A DNA stretch of 64,000 bases from Gautieria morchelliformis. Its lineage: Eukaryota > Basidiomycota > Agaricomycetes > Gomphales > Gomphaceae. This document shows, in pieces, positions 45,380 through 57,480 of this stretch; position 1 is the first letter of the stretch, and each line of letters starts with the position of its first letter. The notes under the pieces are model-generated. The model saw only the letters and a list, made by a program, of their open reading frames with translations, searched no databases and was not told the origin of the DNA. The position numbers and the translations under genes are program-made. The stretch covers positions 1-64,000 of the forward strand of contig WHVA01000126.1 in NCBI GenBank assembly GCA_015179125.1. Reading direction: 5' to 3'.

Positions 45380-46629
45380 TGTCATGGCCCGTTTATTTCT
45401 CATACTTGCATACTCTGTCCTCCCATTCCTCACTCCACCTCCGTGTTCGCTCCGATCGCCCTTGCCCTGTTCGGCGACCGATCTTCGCTGTTCGTGCCAC
45501 TCACCCTAGCCACGCCATCAATGCATGATCGACGTCTTTGGACCGACTTGGTGGTTCATCACTGGTCCTATCACCTCCTCCGCTCAACCCTCTTCCGATG
45601 TTGTTCCTATGATCGGATTGTCACAACTCGTGTATTTCCTGCACCTAGTTATCCCCATTTCCCCTTTTGCCATACCTCCTCCGCTTTCGCTCGGCTTCGC
45701 CCCTCACTTTGACCACTCTGCCCTTCGCTGCATTCGCCGAACGACTATTCGCTGCTCGCATCATTCTCCAGCAGGCACGCCATCAAACATGATTGATGTC
45801 CCCTATCCGGTATGATGGCTTAGCACTAGTCCCATCAGCTTCTCAAATCAACTCCTTTGGGTGTTCATATGGCCAGGATGCGTTCGCGGGACGTCCCGTC
45901 CATAGGTCGTGTGGGATCAACCCAGTAGACGAAGAGTCCATGCAGGGTAGCATGTATGCAGGTCCCAAGACGTGGTTTCGTACATAAGTGCATTTGCCAC
46001 CCTTATTCTCTGTCGTTTCATGTTCGCACTCCTCCCTCACTCTATTGTATGTTTATTCCATCTATTCCATGTCATGACTGCGCACCCCTATCCAACCCTG
46101 ACTCACGATGGCCTCATCCCTATTCGCTGATACCTTACGAGCATTCGATATACGTAGTTTACATTCGCAGGTATATTCCTCAGTTCAATTATCATACATC
46201 GTCCATATTGTGCAAACTTGACCTCGCTGTGATCATCATCTTGAGCCTTCTCCTGGAGATTCCTATCTTCAACCAGAAGAGGACTTAGGCATCACTGGTG
46301 AGTTCTCATACTTCATCTTCGTTACCTTAGCCTTCGAACTATTTTCTGCACTGTCGGCGAAGGGCTCCGAAGGAGCACCTTCGCCGGCAAAGGGATTGTC
46401 GCGACTTAGACAGCCCTTCCGTGACACCTTGTACGTTACATCGTCAAGTGCCACAGGCTATTTCACTATGACTGTAGATAGGGCGAGATCTGTTCGGGCA
46501 ACCCTCTTATCTTGTGAACATTTATTGGTTCACCTATTCGCCGAACGGCATACTTATTCGCACAAGTTATTCGGGCATTCACTGTGTTCACTAATACACG
46601 ATATTAACGCCTAAAAACCAATCTTGACA
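45380..46629 (+). repeat. LTR-A copy 4: 5' LTR of G4
   Basis: 1250 bp from TGTCATGGCC to CAATCTTGACA; followed by the internal sequence gtataattgaactaac, a possible primer-binding region. Confidence 0.9.
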
Positions 46630-46675
46630 GTATAATTGAACTAACAGCTACAGTCAAAGCATTCCCCTATTTTTC

Positions 46676-49065
46676 ATGTCATCTACACAACAAGAAAACC
46701 CTGTTGTCCATAGAACTCGCTCGACAGGTCCAGTTCCTACTCCAGCACCACTCCAGAGGCGAACAGCTTCCATCTCATTCCCTTCGCAAAACCCCACAGA
46801 AGACATCATCCCTTTCTCCCACCTCGTCACCATATCTGCATCTCAGCCTACACCGCACCATCCAGTCCCTGAACACGCATCACCGCCTCACTTCGACATT
46901 CAACGGCAGCTGACTCCAGGCGAACAGCACTTCTCCCCTCAGCGACCACTTTCAGCCAGTACTCCCATATCTAGTCACAGGCCCAGTGCCGATTCTTCAC
47001 GCCACTTATTGGCCCCTAATTCACCCAGCGGTCGCCCACAGAACCCTAGCCCATTTCAAGAACCTTATCCTTCTAGGACCCCTCGGATTGTCGGTGCTTC
47101 AGGACTCCGATTACAATCAGCCTTCGCACGACCCCACTTGCCACCTGCTTCGCCTAGTCATACTCCGAATCCTTTTCTCGATGTGCACTACCCCCAGCCT
47201 ACACCTCCTCTCAATTCTAGGCATACCACCCCTGTACAAGTGGAATCTCAGGCTCACACACCTGCTTCGCACAATTCATCATCTCATTCACATCACTCAC
47301 ATGCTTCTTCGCACTATTCGCAGGCTCTTCACAGTCCTCACCATTCGGTATATAGTGACCATACTCGAGTCAGTTCTCAACAGACTCCCCCTCACGAGGC
47401 ACCTTTAGCAGACCAGGGACATCACACTGACCCTGCGCCCGAACAACATCTTGGCTATCCCGTTAGTGGCATGCCCTATTATGATCCGAATGCTTTGCCA
47501 TTCGGAGGTGCCCCACCTCCATTCGCAGGGCAACCTCACCCGTTTGCAGGACAACCCTGTACCAACCTCCAGCCCAGATTCCTGCCCCACCTGGCGGGCC
47601 TGAGCCTCTTCTATTCGCAGGACAACTTGACCCCTTCGCAGGACAACCTCCTCCGCAGCAGCCTCTGATCCAGATTCCTGCCCCACCTGGTGGGCCTGCG
47701 CCTCTTCCATTCGCAGGACAACTTCACCCCTTCGCAGGACAGCCTCCCCTGCAACCGCCTCTGGCCCAGATTCCTGCCCCACCCAGCGGGCCTGTGCCCC
47801 TTCCATTCATGGGACAACCTCTCCCCCCTTCGCGGACAACCTCCCCCGCAACAGCCCCCGGCCCAGATTCCTGCCCCACCTGGTGGACCTGCACCTTTTC
47901 CATTCGCAGGACAACCTCACCCCTTCGCAGGATGACCTCCCCCACAGCAGCCTCCGGCACAGATTCCTGCCCCACCTCGTGGGCCTGTACCGCCTCCTCC
48001 ACCACCTCTCGGGCCACCATTTCCCCATTTTGGAGTACCTCCGATCAGGCCTCCCGGGCCACCAGGGCCCCCTGGACCTCCTGGCCCATCTCCACTCCCT
48101 GGTGGAGGGCCTTGGCCGCAACCAGGGTTCCCATGGAACCCCTATTATCCCTTTCCTTTCGCCTACCCTCAGGCCGACCCTGATGGTGATTCCGATGCTG
48201 CGAAGCCTGACAAATTCACAGGGAAAGAACCTCGCCTTCTCCGAACATTCATCGCTAGTTGTATTATGGTCTTCGACAACAAGCCCCGAAAGTTCCAGCA
48301 GGAGCGACAGCGAGTCTCCTACACAGCATCCTACCTCAGCGACATTGCCTTGATCTGGTGGCAACCTTTTCTCATTCAGGTCCCAGAGCCTCCCATTCGG
48401 AGCAACTGGCTTATCTTTGTTGACGAACTTAACCATCTTTTTGGTCAGGCCGACATCATCCAGGTGTCCGAGCGAGCTATTCGCAGGCTCAAGATGCTCG
48501 ACACCCATCGTGTCAATCACCACATGACCACATTTGCTGAGTTGTCCTCTTACGTCGAGTGGAACGATGCTGCCCTTTACGACGCTTTCTACAACAGCCT
48601 CGCCGAGCGCATCAAAGACCACATGCTCTCCTACAAACGTCCCGAAAGCCTCAACGATCTCAAACGTCAGGCGGCTCTTCGCATCGACAATCGCTACTGG
48701 GAGCGCCAAGGCGAAAAGCAGATTACAACCTCTATTCGTCCCCCTTCCTCTTCCGAACCTTCTTCTACACTACGTGCTAACGCTCGACCCAGACCCTCAG
48801 CTGCAGCCAAGCCCGACGAACAGAAAGATCTTTCCAGTATCCTCGATGCCACTGGACGTCTGACTAAAGCCGAGAAAGATTGACGAAAAACCAAAGGCCT
48901 TTGCCCTTATTGCGGCGAACCCCCCACACATCACACGAAGGAGTGCCGCTTTCAGGAGTCTGCCTCAACCACTGGCAGGGCTATCTTCACCCTTGAAGGC
49001 AACCCTCAGGTTGCGATTCTCAAAGAGGTTCCCGAAGATAGCGAAAGCTCCCCCGCGGAAGATTA
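46676..49065 (+). pseudogene. G4 gag with Pro-rich minisatellite and CCHC knuckle
   Basis: Starts MSSTQQENPVVHRTRSTG. A long Ser/His/Pro-rich region is followed by a 96-bp repeat coding PFAGQ...QIPAPPGGP, then a PPGPPGP stretch and the capsid domain (KPDKFTGKEPRLLRTFI, YLSDIALIWWQPFL, YKRPESLNDLKRQA). The nucleocapsid knuckle is CPYCGEPPTHHTKEC. Frameshifts lie within the repeat (stop at 47666-47668; the main frame is regained by 48266) and an in-frame TGA lies at 48881-48883 just before the knuckle. Role in the family: packaging of element RNA. Confidence 0.85.
47520..47990 (+). repeat. 96-bp minisatellite in gag, about five units
   Basis: The landmark cagattcctgccccacc occurs at 47575, 47671, 47767, 47864 and 47960, spacings 96, 96, 97 and 96. 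The one-base expansion in the third interval shifts the frame. Confidence 0.9.
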
Positions 49066-49079
49066 GCTCGCGATCCCTC

Positions 49080-49766
49080 TGTGGTGTTAACAATGGATCG
49101 CTTTACTCCTTTTAACAACGACCCTACCCACTCTGTACAATCCCTGTATCTGTTCGCTTTGACTATCCTGTCCCCCCTTCATCTCTCCCCAGCCATGTAC
49201 ACATTCTCGGTCTCTAATTCCTTCCTACTCTCATCAACTCTGGTGCCACTCCGAATTTCATTGATAACTTGTTCCTCTCTCATCCTAGTTCTTAAAAAAT
49301 CCATCGCCCTGACTACCAAACAATGTCTCCTCTTCCTTTTCTTTCCCAGTACACTAGCTACTACATATCTCGTTCATCGAACACGTAGATATTCGTTTCA
49401 TCAACTCCCCTTCAACGGATATTTTCGCCACCTGGAACAAAGCTACACTCTTCAGGTTACCTTCAAACACGCATTCCGAATCCTTGTCCCTGCTATCCTC
49501 GGGCTGCTTCCCAAACACAGCGATTGGACCCCCCTCCAACATCTCGGTCCTTCCACCAGGTGTCACTTCTTCGCCCTTTCCTATCCCGAATCTTCCTGTT
49601 TTCACACAGACGTTTGACGTGGACGGCAAACTATTACCTACCTCAGCAAAGCCTATCGAGCATCACTCTGCTGAGTCCTCCATATCGCTGTTCAATACTT
49701 GTCCCCGCTATCCTTGGGCTACGCGCCGAACACAGCGATTGGACCACTCTATTTACACCTTGGTCC
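49080..49766 (+). pseudogene. G4 protease region, partly duplicated
   Basis: PAILGL...HSDWT segments recall the LG..WL..H.P.IDW end of gypsy proteases. This piece occurs twice: about 49476-49560, and 49690-49766 continuing at 51042 after the nested LTR. Both are followed by ggtccttccaccaggtgtc and tttgacgtgga, so there is an internal duplication of roughly 200 bp. Confidence 0.55.
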
Positions 49767-51041
49767 TGTCAAGATTGGTTTTCAGGCGTTAATATCGTGT
49801 ATTAGTGAACACAGCGAATGCCCGAATAGCTTGTGCGAATAAGTATGCCATTCGGTGAATAGGTGAACCAATGGATGTTCACAAGGTAAGAGGGTTTGCC
49901 TAAATGGGGCTCACCCTATCTACAGTCGTAGCGAAATAGCCCGTGACTCTTGACGATGTAACGTGCAAGGTGTCACGGAAGGGCTGTCTAAGTCGCGACA
50001 ATCCCTTCGCCGGTGAAGGTGCTCCTTCGGAGCCCTTCGCCAACAGCCCAGAAAATGGTTCGAAGGCTTAGGTAACGAAGATGAAGTATGAGAACTCACC
50101 AGTGATGCCTAAGTCCTTTGCTAGTCGAAGATGGGAATCTCCAAGAGAAGGCTTAAGATGATGACCACGGCAAGGTCAAAGCTGCACAAGATGAACGACG
50201 TATGATAATTGAACTGGGGAATATACATGTGAATGTAAACTACTTATATCAAATGCTCGTAAGGTATCAGCGAATAGGAAAGAGGCCGTCACAAGTCAGG
50301 GTTGGATAGGGGTGCGCAGCCATGATACAACATAGATGAAATAAACATACAATAGAATGTGAGAAGAGGGAGAACATGAAACGACGGAGGGTAAAGGTGG
50401 CGAAGGCACTTATGGACAAAACCATGTCTTGGGACCCGCATACATGCTACCCTGCACGGACTCTTGGTCTACTGGGTTGATTCCGCACGATATATGGAAA
50501 GGATGTCCTGCAAACATACTTTGACCATACGAACGCCCAATGGGGTTGGATTTAAGAAGACGATGGGGTTAATGATGAACCATCATGCCAGGTGAATGGT
50601 ATCGATCATTTTTGATGGTGTGCCTGCTGGCGAATGATGTGAGCGGTGAATAGCCGTTCGGCGAAATGCAAGGAAGGGCGAACAGAAGTGACATAGGGGA
50701 GGAGAGGTCGAGGTGGAGGGCGAAGCTGAGCGAACACTGAGGAGGAGTAGCGAAAGGGAAAATGGGGATACCAAGGTGCAGGAGATGCACAGGTCATGAC
50801 AACCCAACTATTAGAACACCATCGGAAGAGGGTCGAGCAGAGGAGGTGGTAGGCCCAGTGATAACTGCCGAGTCAGTCCCAAGACATTGATCGTGCGTTT
50901 GACGGCGCGGCTATGGTAGTTGGCATGAACAGCGAGAGTTGGTTGCCGAACATGACAATGGTGATCGGAACGAACACGAAGGTGGGGTGAGAAAATGGGA
51001 AAACTGAGCTTCTGAGTATGGGAAATAAACGCGTCATGACA
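49767..51041 (-). repeat. LTR-A copy 5: solo LTR nested in G4
   Basis: 1275 bp, reverse orientation, flanked by a perfect GGTCC target duplication (49762-49766 and 51042-51046). Confidence 0.95.
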
Positions 51042-51380
51042 GGTCCTTCCACCAGGTGTCGTTTCTTTTCTTCGCCCACTCCGGCTACGAACAGACGTTT
51101 GACGTGGATAGCGAACCATTCCGTCTTCCAACTTCATCCCGAACCATCCCAACGCATTTTACCCGTCGGGGCGACGTGTACCAAGAGGGGGGATGGGACT
51201 TGGGAGAACCCCCAAGCCTTTCATTCGGAGAACTTGAGGATCCCTTTGGCGTCCTTCGCATGACCTCACTTCCCATTCACCATCACTCCTAGTCGGAATC
51301 GCTCATAGCCACATTCACCAAGAGAACACGGCAACTTGCCTACTTTCACGCGAAGTCCCCGAAGAGTTCTAGGGCTTAGG
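51042..51380 (+). pseudogene. Collapsed pol of G4
   Basis: The protease tail runs directly into THFTRRGDVYQEGGWDLG, equivalent to the end of RNase H (G2: DALTRRGDMYPKGG), and then into TRQLAYFHAKSPK, equivalent to the last residues of pol (G2: ARRLTEFHAKYPQ). Reverse transcriptase, most of RNase H, integrase and chromodomain are deleted. Confidence 0.75.
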
Positions 51381-51446
51381 GCACCATAAAAGAGACAAAA
51401 CACACTTCTATGTTCACAATGATTACCACAACCAACTCTACTCTAT

Positions 51447-51452
51447 TTTATT
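51447..51452 (-). terminator. AATAAA polyadenylation signal of the antisense gene
   Basis: Minus strand AATAAA lies a few bases after the TAG stop of the antisense gene at 51459. It is within the usual range for a fungal transcript end. Confidence 0.45.
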
Positions 51453-51458
51453 AATTTC

Positions 51459-52997
51459 CTAATAGTCGCTTGGACTCCCTCTAGCTCTAAAATAGCCCCA
51501 TTCAACATGTTCAGTTTTACTGATAAATTCGTTCAGCTTCACGGACACATTCCTCATCAGGTCCTCTGACCTCTCCACCAGCTCCTCCACCTTCTCCTCA
51601 CCAACCATCGTAGACATTCGGGTACCTTCGAAGGTATCTGGAAATCAGCCGAAAAGATAGCAAAAGTAATAGAAGGGACTTACCAAGAATACCCTTTGAC
51701 GAGATCGAAGGATGGCCCACCGCTGAACTCTTATCCTCCACCTTGCCTTTCCCCTTACTCTTCGCCTCACCCTCTCGGGCGTCCTTCTCCTCCTTCACCT
51801 CATACTCTAGAGGGGGGACAACAACTCCACATCAGTTCGGATGGTGCGAGAGAGACTCTAGGAAAAATGGGCTTACCCTCAGGCAAGACACAGCCCTGTT
51901 TATCACGGATACATTGTCCACACATCTTCCTGACCAGTCCGCTACACGTATGGTTGTAGCGAAGGCACCTCCCGCACTTCGCAGACTTGATCACAGGCTT
52001 GGGCTACGATAGGGATTTGGGTTAATCCTGCGAACACCGGTGAAGACTAAGGATGCTTACCCCAATGTATATCTTCCACCCTAAGAGATAGGCATGATCG
52101 GGGTACCCTTGCTTCGCCACCGATTGTGGGACCTTATCGGATTCCGCCACCAGCGCATTTGCCCGACCCTTGCGACGCTGTGCAGGAGTGGGCTCGATCG
52201 CAACGATTTCGGGAGATGGGCTCTTAGCCGGTTGGGAGCCAGAGTCCATTCGGGCCTTCTTCGGCGTCAGGGCATCATCATGTTCATCATCGGATAACAG
52301 AAACATCAGTCGTCGCTTTGTACGAACGGCCTGGGTTGTGGGTATTGATCTGGATGATTCGGAGAATGTGACAGGGGGCTTGATCACAATAACAGTATCT
52401 TCAACAAATATTGTGTTAGCTGGATTCACAGAAAGGCAGTCTTCATTTACCTTTGGGCTCCCTCGCAGTACTCCCCTCGACCTCGGCCTCCTTCACAACA
52501 GCCCTCTCGCCCACGACTACCTTCCCTACACTACTCCTCTCCCCCTCGGACCCCTTCACTGCAGCCCCGTCGACCTCGGCTGCCTTCGCTGCAACTTCGC
52601 CTATCTCGGGCCCCTTCAAAAGACGTCACGACGCTGTGGGATCAGGGGTCGGATTCATCTCACTATCTAGGAAAGCTGGGCTAAGTGTAAAGACCAGACT
52701 TTCAAGCCACTCCTTCGACGGCTTCACTTCCTTCAACAAGTCGTCCACATCCGATGGATGCTCGAACGAAGGGTCGACAATCGCTTCCACATGCATCGCA
52801 GTCCGAAGCTCAGCCTACGAAACAGAGTGGTTAACAAGCATTCCAAGAGAAGCATCGCCACTCACCTGTATCCCCTCATCGATGACCCACTGTTCTACCT
52901 CCTCGCGCAACTCTCCTTGAAAGTCCGGGCGGACCTTCACCGACGTTCGTGCTCGCTCAATGAGTAAAGAGAGGAGGGCAGAGCCGTCAGAAGCCAT
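51459..52997 (-). CDS. Antisense spliced gene in gypsy element G4: Zn(II)2Cys6-like cluster protein
   Basis: Six exons on the strand opposite to gag/pol: 52997-52866, 52814-52451, 52398-52061, 52003-51877, 51806-51684, 51637-51459. The five introns are 46-70 bp, all GT...AG (GTGAGT, GTAAAT, GTAAGC, GTAAGC, GTAAGT), and every phase agrees, giving 420 codons plus TAG. Exon 4 has cysteines 288, 291, 298, 306, 309 and 316, spaced C-x2-C-x6-C-x7-C-x2-C-x6-C as in fungal zinc-cluster DNA-binding domains, although the usual basic run after the second cysteine is weak. Exon 3 has basic, possibly nuclear-localising stretches (TKRRLMF, TPKKARMD); exon 6 has a likely coiled coil (EEKVEELVERSEDLM). One internal TGA at 52626-52628 (codon 107) fits CGA-to-TGA decay. 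Exons 1-2 are conserved in G2. No transcript evidence is available. Confidence 0.7.
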
Positions 52998-53045
52998 GGG
53001 GTATCAAACGAGGGAAATGACCCTGTCGCCTCACGCCGCAATGCC

Positions 53046-53053
53046 TTTTAAAG
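53046..53053 (-). promoter_or_regulatory. TATA-like element of the antisense gene
   Basis: Minus strand ctttaaaaggcattgcggcg, about 50-55 bp before the ATG at 52997. The corresponding place in G2 has tttaaaaatgcggcg upstream of its ATG at 5408. Confidence 0.4.
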
Positions 53054-53178
53054 CCCTGGGCGTGGTCGTGAACGGACCATGCAGTAAGAGATCACATCGG
53101 GGAACCTATTACGTCTTCATGCCCCACCCCCATCCCAAGTTACTGCGTCGTTGGACTCGGAAGCTAGGAGGGGGGTAC

Positions 53179-54450
53179 TGTCATGACGTGTTTATTTCTC
53201 ATACTTGCATACTCTGTCCTCCCATTCCTCACTCCACCTCCGTGTTCGCTCCGATCACCCTTGCCCTGTTCAGCGACCGATCTTCACTGTTCGCGCCACT
53301 CACCCTAGCCATGTTATCAACACACGATCGACGTCTTTGGACCGACTTGGTGGTTCATCACTGGTCCTATCACCTCCTCCGCTCAACCCTCTTCCGATGT
53401 TGTTCCTATGATCGGATTGTCACAACTCGTGTATTTCCTGCACCTAGTTATCCCCATTTCCCCTTTTGCCATACCTCCTCCGCTTTCGCTCGGCTTCGCC
53501 CCTCACTTCGACCACTCCTCCCCTATGTCCTCTCCGTTCACCCTTCGCTGCATTCGCCGAACGACTATTTGCTGCTCGCATCATTCTCCAGCAGGCACGC
53601 CATCGAACATGATCGATGTCCCCTATCCGGTATGATGGCTTAGGACTAGTCCCATCAGCTTCTCGTATCAACCCCTTTGGGTGTTCATATGGCCAGGATG
53701 CGTTCGCGGGACGTCCTGTCCATAGGTCGTGTGGGATCAACCCAGTAGACGAAGAGTCCATGCAGGGTAGCATGTATGCAGGTCCCAAGACGTGGTTTCA
53801 TACATAAGTGCATTTGCCACCCTTATTCTCTGTCGTTTCATGTTCGCACTCCTCCCTCACTCTATTGTATGTTTATTCCATCTATTCCATGTCATGACTG
53901 CGCACCTCTATCCAACCCTGACTCACGAAGGCCTCATCCCTATTCTCTGATACCTTACAAGCATTGGATATACGTAGTTACATTCGCAGGTATATTCCTC
54001 AGTTCTCAATTATCATACGTCGTCCATATTGTGCAAACTTGACCTCGCTGTGATCATCGTCTTGAGCCTTCTCCTGGAGATTTCTATCTTCAACTAGAAG
54101 AGGACTTAAGCATCACTGGTGAGTTCTCATACTTCACCTTCATTACCTTAGCCTTCGAACTATTTTCTGTGCTGTTGGTGAAGGGCTCCGAAGGAGCACC
54201 TTCACCAGCGAAGGGATTGTTGCGACTTAGACAGCCCTTCCGTGACACCTTGCACGTTACATCGTCAAGTGCCATGGGCTATTTCGCTACAACTGTAGAT
54301 AGGGCGAGCTCCGTTCGGGCAACCCTCTTATCTTGTGAACATTTATTGGTTCACCTATTCGCCGAACGGCATACTTATTCGCACAAGTTATTCGGGCATT
54401 CACTGTGTTCACTAATACACGATATTAACGCCTAAAAACCAATCTTGACA
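53179..54450 (+). repeat. LTR-A copy 6: 3' LTR of G4
   Basis: 1272 bp, TGTCATGAC...CAATCTTGACA, preceded by the polypurine tract gctaggaggggggtac. Its right end abuts LINE coding sequence. Confidence 0.9.
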
Positions 54451-56829
54451 GTGGGTCACGATCATCCTCCGGGAGCCAGGCAAAGCCAGCTATGACGTGC
54501 CTAAAGCCTACTGGCCAATAGCGCTCCTCAACACCATTGGCAAGCTCCTGACAGCAATAGTATCAGAAGACCTGGTGTACATGACAGAGAAATACCATAT
54601 TCTACCTGCGAACCACCTTGGGGGGAGGCTGGGTGCACAACGACAGACTCCTTACACCTGGTTGTCAACAAAATCAAAGGGGCTTGGCGACGGAAAAAGG
54701 TAGCAGTAATGTTGTTCCTAGATATCGAGGGTGCCTTCCCAAACGCTGTCACGGACCGGCTCCTACATAACATGCGCAAGCAGCGGGTCCCAGAAGAATA
54801 TGGTTTATTTGTAGAAAGGATGCTGGCGAGCAGGTGAACGAAGCTCCACTTTGACGACTACACATCTGACTGGGTGGCGATAGACAATGGCATAGGGCAG
54901 GGGGACTCGCTATCTATGATTCTCTACTTATACTACAATGCTGACCTCTTAGACATCCCAGCTAGGAAAGGGCAGGCCGTGGTCGCCTTCATGGATGACA
55001 CAAACTTGTATGCAGAGGGGGACACCTACGAGGAGGCTTACGACAGTCTCAGGGGGATGCTGCTAAAGCCAGGGGGTGTGAAGGAGTGGACAGCTACCCA
55101 CAACTCAAGGTTCAAAAACACGAAATTCACAGTGGTGTGCTTTTCAAGGAGGAGGGTGCTGCACCCAACACGTGCAGGAAAAACAAAGCCGATGGCAAGA
55201 CCTAACTTCCTCTATGAAGACACAGATATCGAGCCGGCAAAGGCCCACAAGTTCCTAGGTGTCTTCCTGGATGAGGAGCTGCGCTGGAATATACAGGTGG
55301 AGAAAGCCATAAAAGCTGCTAAGTGGACCTTGCTCTTCCACAGATTGTCTAAGCCATCGACAGGTGTGCGCACTGGCCTAATGAGACAGCTGTACCGGGC
55401 GGTAGCTATCCCCAAATTTACATACGCTGCAGACACTTGGTTCACCCCAGTGAGGAGGCAGGAGGGATAAAAAAGGGCCAAGGGGTCGGTAGGTGTGGTG
55501 AAAAAACTAGCTTCAGTACAGAGGATAGCCACCATGGCTATTACCGGATCAATGAGGACAACAGCGACGGATGTCCTGGAAGCCCATGCCAATGTCATGC
55601 CCGTAGAGCTACTGATGCAGGAAGTGTGTCACCGGGCGGCTCTCCAACTCGTCACCTTACCAAAGGCCCACCCACTACACCGGCCGGCGTGCTCATGTGC
55701 TAGACATCTTGTCAAACGACACCCCTCCTCACTGCATCAACTACTCCATGCCTTCCACCTCGTTCCAGACGCCTATGAGAAAATCAAGCCAGCCCTGCAG
55801 CCACCCAAAGCGGCACAGCTACCACAGAGGTAGCATCCACCAGGGAGGAGTCCAAGGAGGAGGACATGAATGACACCGTGGAGGCCAAGGTCTATACAGA
55901 TAGGTCTGGCCTGGAACAGGTGGCGGGGCCGCAGCGGTCTTATACAAGGGAGGACGGAAGGTCAAGGTGGTGAGATATCACCTGGGCTCACTAGCTGACC
56001 ACACTACCTATGAGGCAGAGGCGATTGGTGTCATGCTAGCCCTGGAGCTCCTGTCAAGGGAGAAAGGGGTTAAGGAGGCGACGGTCCTGCTGGACAACCA
56101 GGCCATCATACAGTCCATTGGAAGCGCACGGTCCAGGCCAGCTCAGCACATCTTGGAGCACGCCAACAACATGGCTAACAAGGTCACTAGGCCAACACGA
56201 AAGTGCAGAGTCAGGCTCAAGGTCACATGGATCTCCGGACACAATGATGTGGAAGGGAATGAAGCGGCGGACTCAGAAGCAAGGAAAGTGGCTACAGTGG
56301 GTAGCATTCAGCAAAGTGAGCTCCCAGCCTTCTTGACATTGGAGCTGCTACCGTGCAGTGTTTCTGCTGCACGACATTGCTTTTGAATAGACCAGAGACA
56401 GGAGTGGCAGAGGCAGTGGATGGCCTCACCCCTCTTTGCCAGAATGGAGAAGATAGACGGGGTCTCCCCTCCAAGAGCTACTATGAGATGGTATCCGACT
56501 TCACCCGAGCTCAAACAAGTCTGATCACGCAACTACTAACGGGCCACATTCCCCTCAACAGCCACCTCCACAGAATCAAAAGAGCTACATCACCCCTATG
56601 CCCGGCATGCTCATCAGCCGACGAAACAGTGCACCAGTTTTTGTTCAACTGTTGAACCTACGAACACACCAGACACAAACTGTGTCGAAATATGGGGCGT
56701 AGGTCTAAATCTGTGAAGGCGCTTCTAGGGAGCACCAAGGGAATGGCAGCACTTTTATTCTATGTGGCAGATACAAAGCGGCTGGAGGGCACTTTTGGTG
56801 ATGTTACCCCTCGTATACCTGACAAGTGA
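54451..56829 (+). pseudogene. LINE ORF2 fragment: reverse transcriptase, RNase H, C-terminal zinc motif
   Basis: Begins inside the RT: AYWPIALLNTIGKLLTAIV, then after a frameshift near 54640 VAVMLFLDIEGAFPNA (motif A), IGQGDSLSMILYLYYNADLL (motif B) and AFMDDTNLY (motif C, MDD). RNase H: YEAEAIGVMLALEL, LLDNQAIIQSI, WISGHNDVEGNEAAD. The C-terminal part LLTGHIPLNSHLHRI...CPACSSADETVHQFLFNC is typical of the zinc motif ending many fungal LINEs. Stops: TGA near 54836, TAA near 55468, TAG near 55832, TGA near 56654, plus frame changes near 55860-55960. The endonuclease half is missing, cut at the LTR-A boundary. Confidence 0.9.
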
Positions 56830-57410
56830 CGGAATCACACCCACACAGACAGGACCAGTGATCATGACCAGGATCAGAAAAGACGACAGCACAGCATCAC
56901 ACTCACTGATACACCAACCTACCTAGCTCGAGCGATGACATGATAAGACTCAACACAGCAAGGGATGAGGGATCGGGATCAGGATCGACTGTCAAGGTGG
57001 CACGGTGCAACAACACACTCCGGACCTTTCTCTTTTATTCTTTTATGGCTGCGGCACTCCCACATGTCATGCAGGCCCGCTCTGGTGGCTGAGCACTTAG
57101 CATGACAGACCAACCACATGGGCTAATATAACCAAGCGGAGAGCAGGAGTACCTTATCTCACAACAGAGGGGGGTGGTAAACGATTCCGAGGGAGTCGGG
57201 TCGGCGGGGGAGAGGGTCCGTCGCTGGTGCCACCGCCCACTCGAGAACATAGCGGGCAGGAGCCTCAGGGAGTGAGGAGGAAGGCCCACCCTGTTTGTAG
57301 GTACAATGTGTGCAGCGACCATCATAGGTACACCTGCGGTCGAATAAAATGACTTAAATTAAAATAAAAATAATAAAAATAAAAATAAAAATAAAAATAA
57401 AAAAACTCCA
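56830..57410 (+). other. LINE 3' untranslated region with (AAAAT)n tail
   Basis: Non-coding sequence ending in repeated taaaa/aaaat units at about 57355-57407, the A-rich tail expected where target-primed reverse transcription starts. Confidence 0.75.
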
Positions 57411-57480
57411 CCAAATTAGGACAAACCAGAGATAGCAGTCTAGAAGGAAAGGTTCAGGACGATTATCACACTGTGGCAAG

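Larger units (their letters stand above)
45380..54450 (+). mobile_element. Ty3/gypsy derivative G4: two LTRs, gag, protease remnant, antisense gene, deleted pol
   Basis: Bounded by directly repeated LTR-A copies (45380-46629 and 53179-54450) that are highly similar apart from a 22-bp indel and scattered substitutions. Inside are gag (46676-49065), a protease remnant, the last residues of RNase H and of pol, and then an antisense gene. A reverse solo LTR-A (49767-51041) is nested in it. The flanks (gccgt left, gtggg right) do not match, so either one end was rearranged or the LTRs come from different insertions. Lacking RT and integrase, it could only move using enzymes of a relative. Confidence 0.8.

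Noticed and set aside
45843-46040. Recurring short frames inside LTR-A (for example MREECEHETTE and related ones)
   Set aside because: They occur in the LTR in both orientations, are interrupted in several copies and show no codon-level conservation; treated as chance frames.
46986-47408. Second overlapping frame within G4 gag
   Set aside because: Low-complexity shadow of the gag frame.
20559-57410. The LINE endonuclease (20.6 kb) and LINE RT (54.5 kb) as halves of one element split by a large insertion
   Set aside because: A stretch of coding sequence between the two is missing and the intervening 33 kb holds many independent loci, so separate truncated insertions are simpler.
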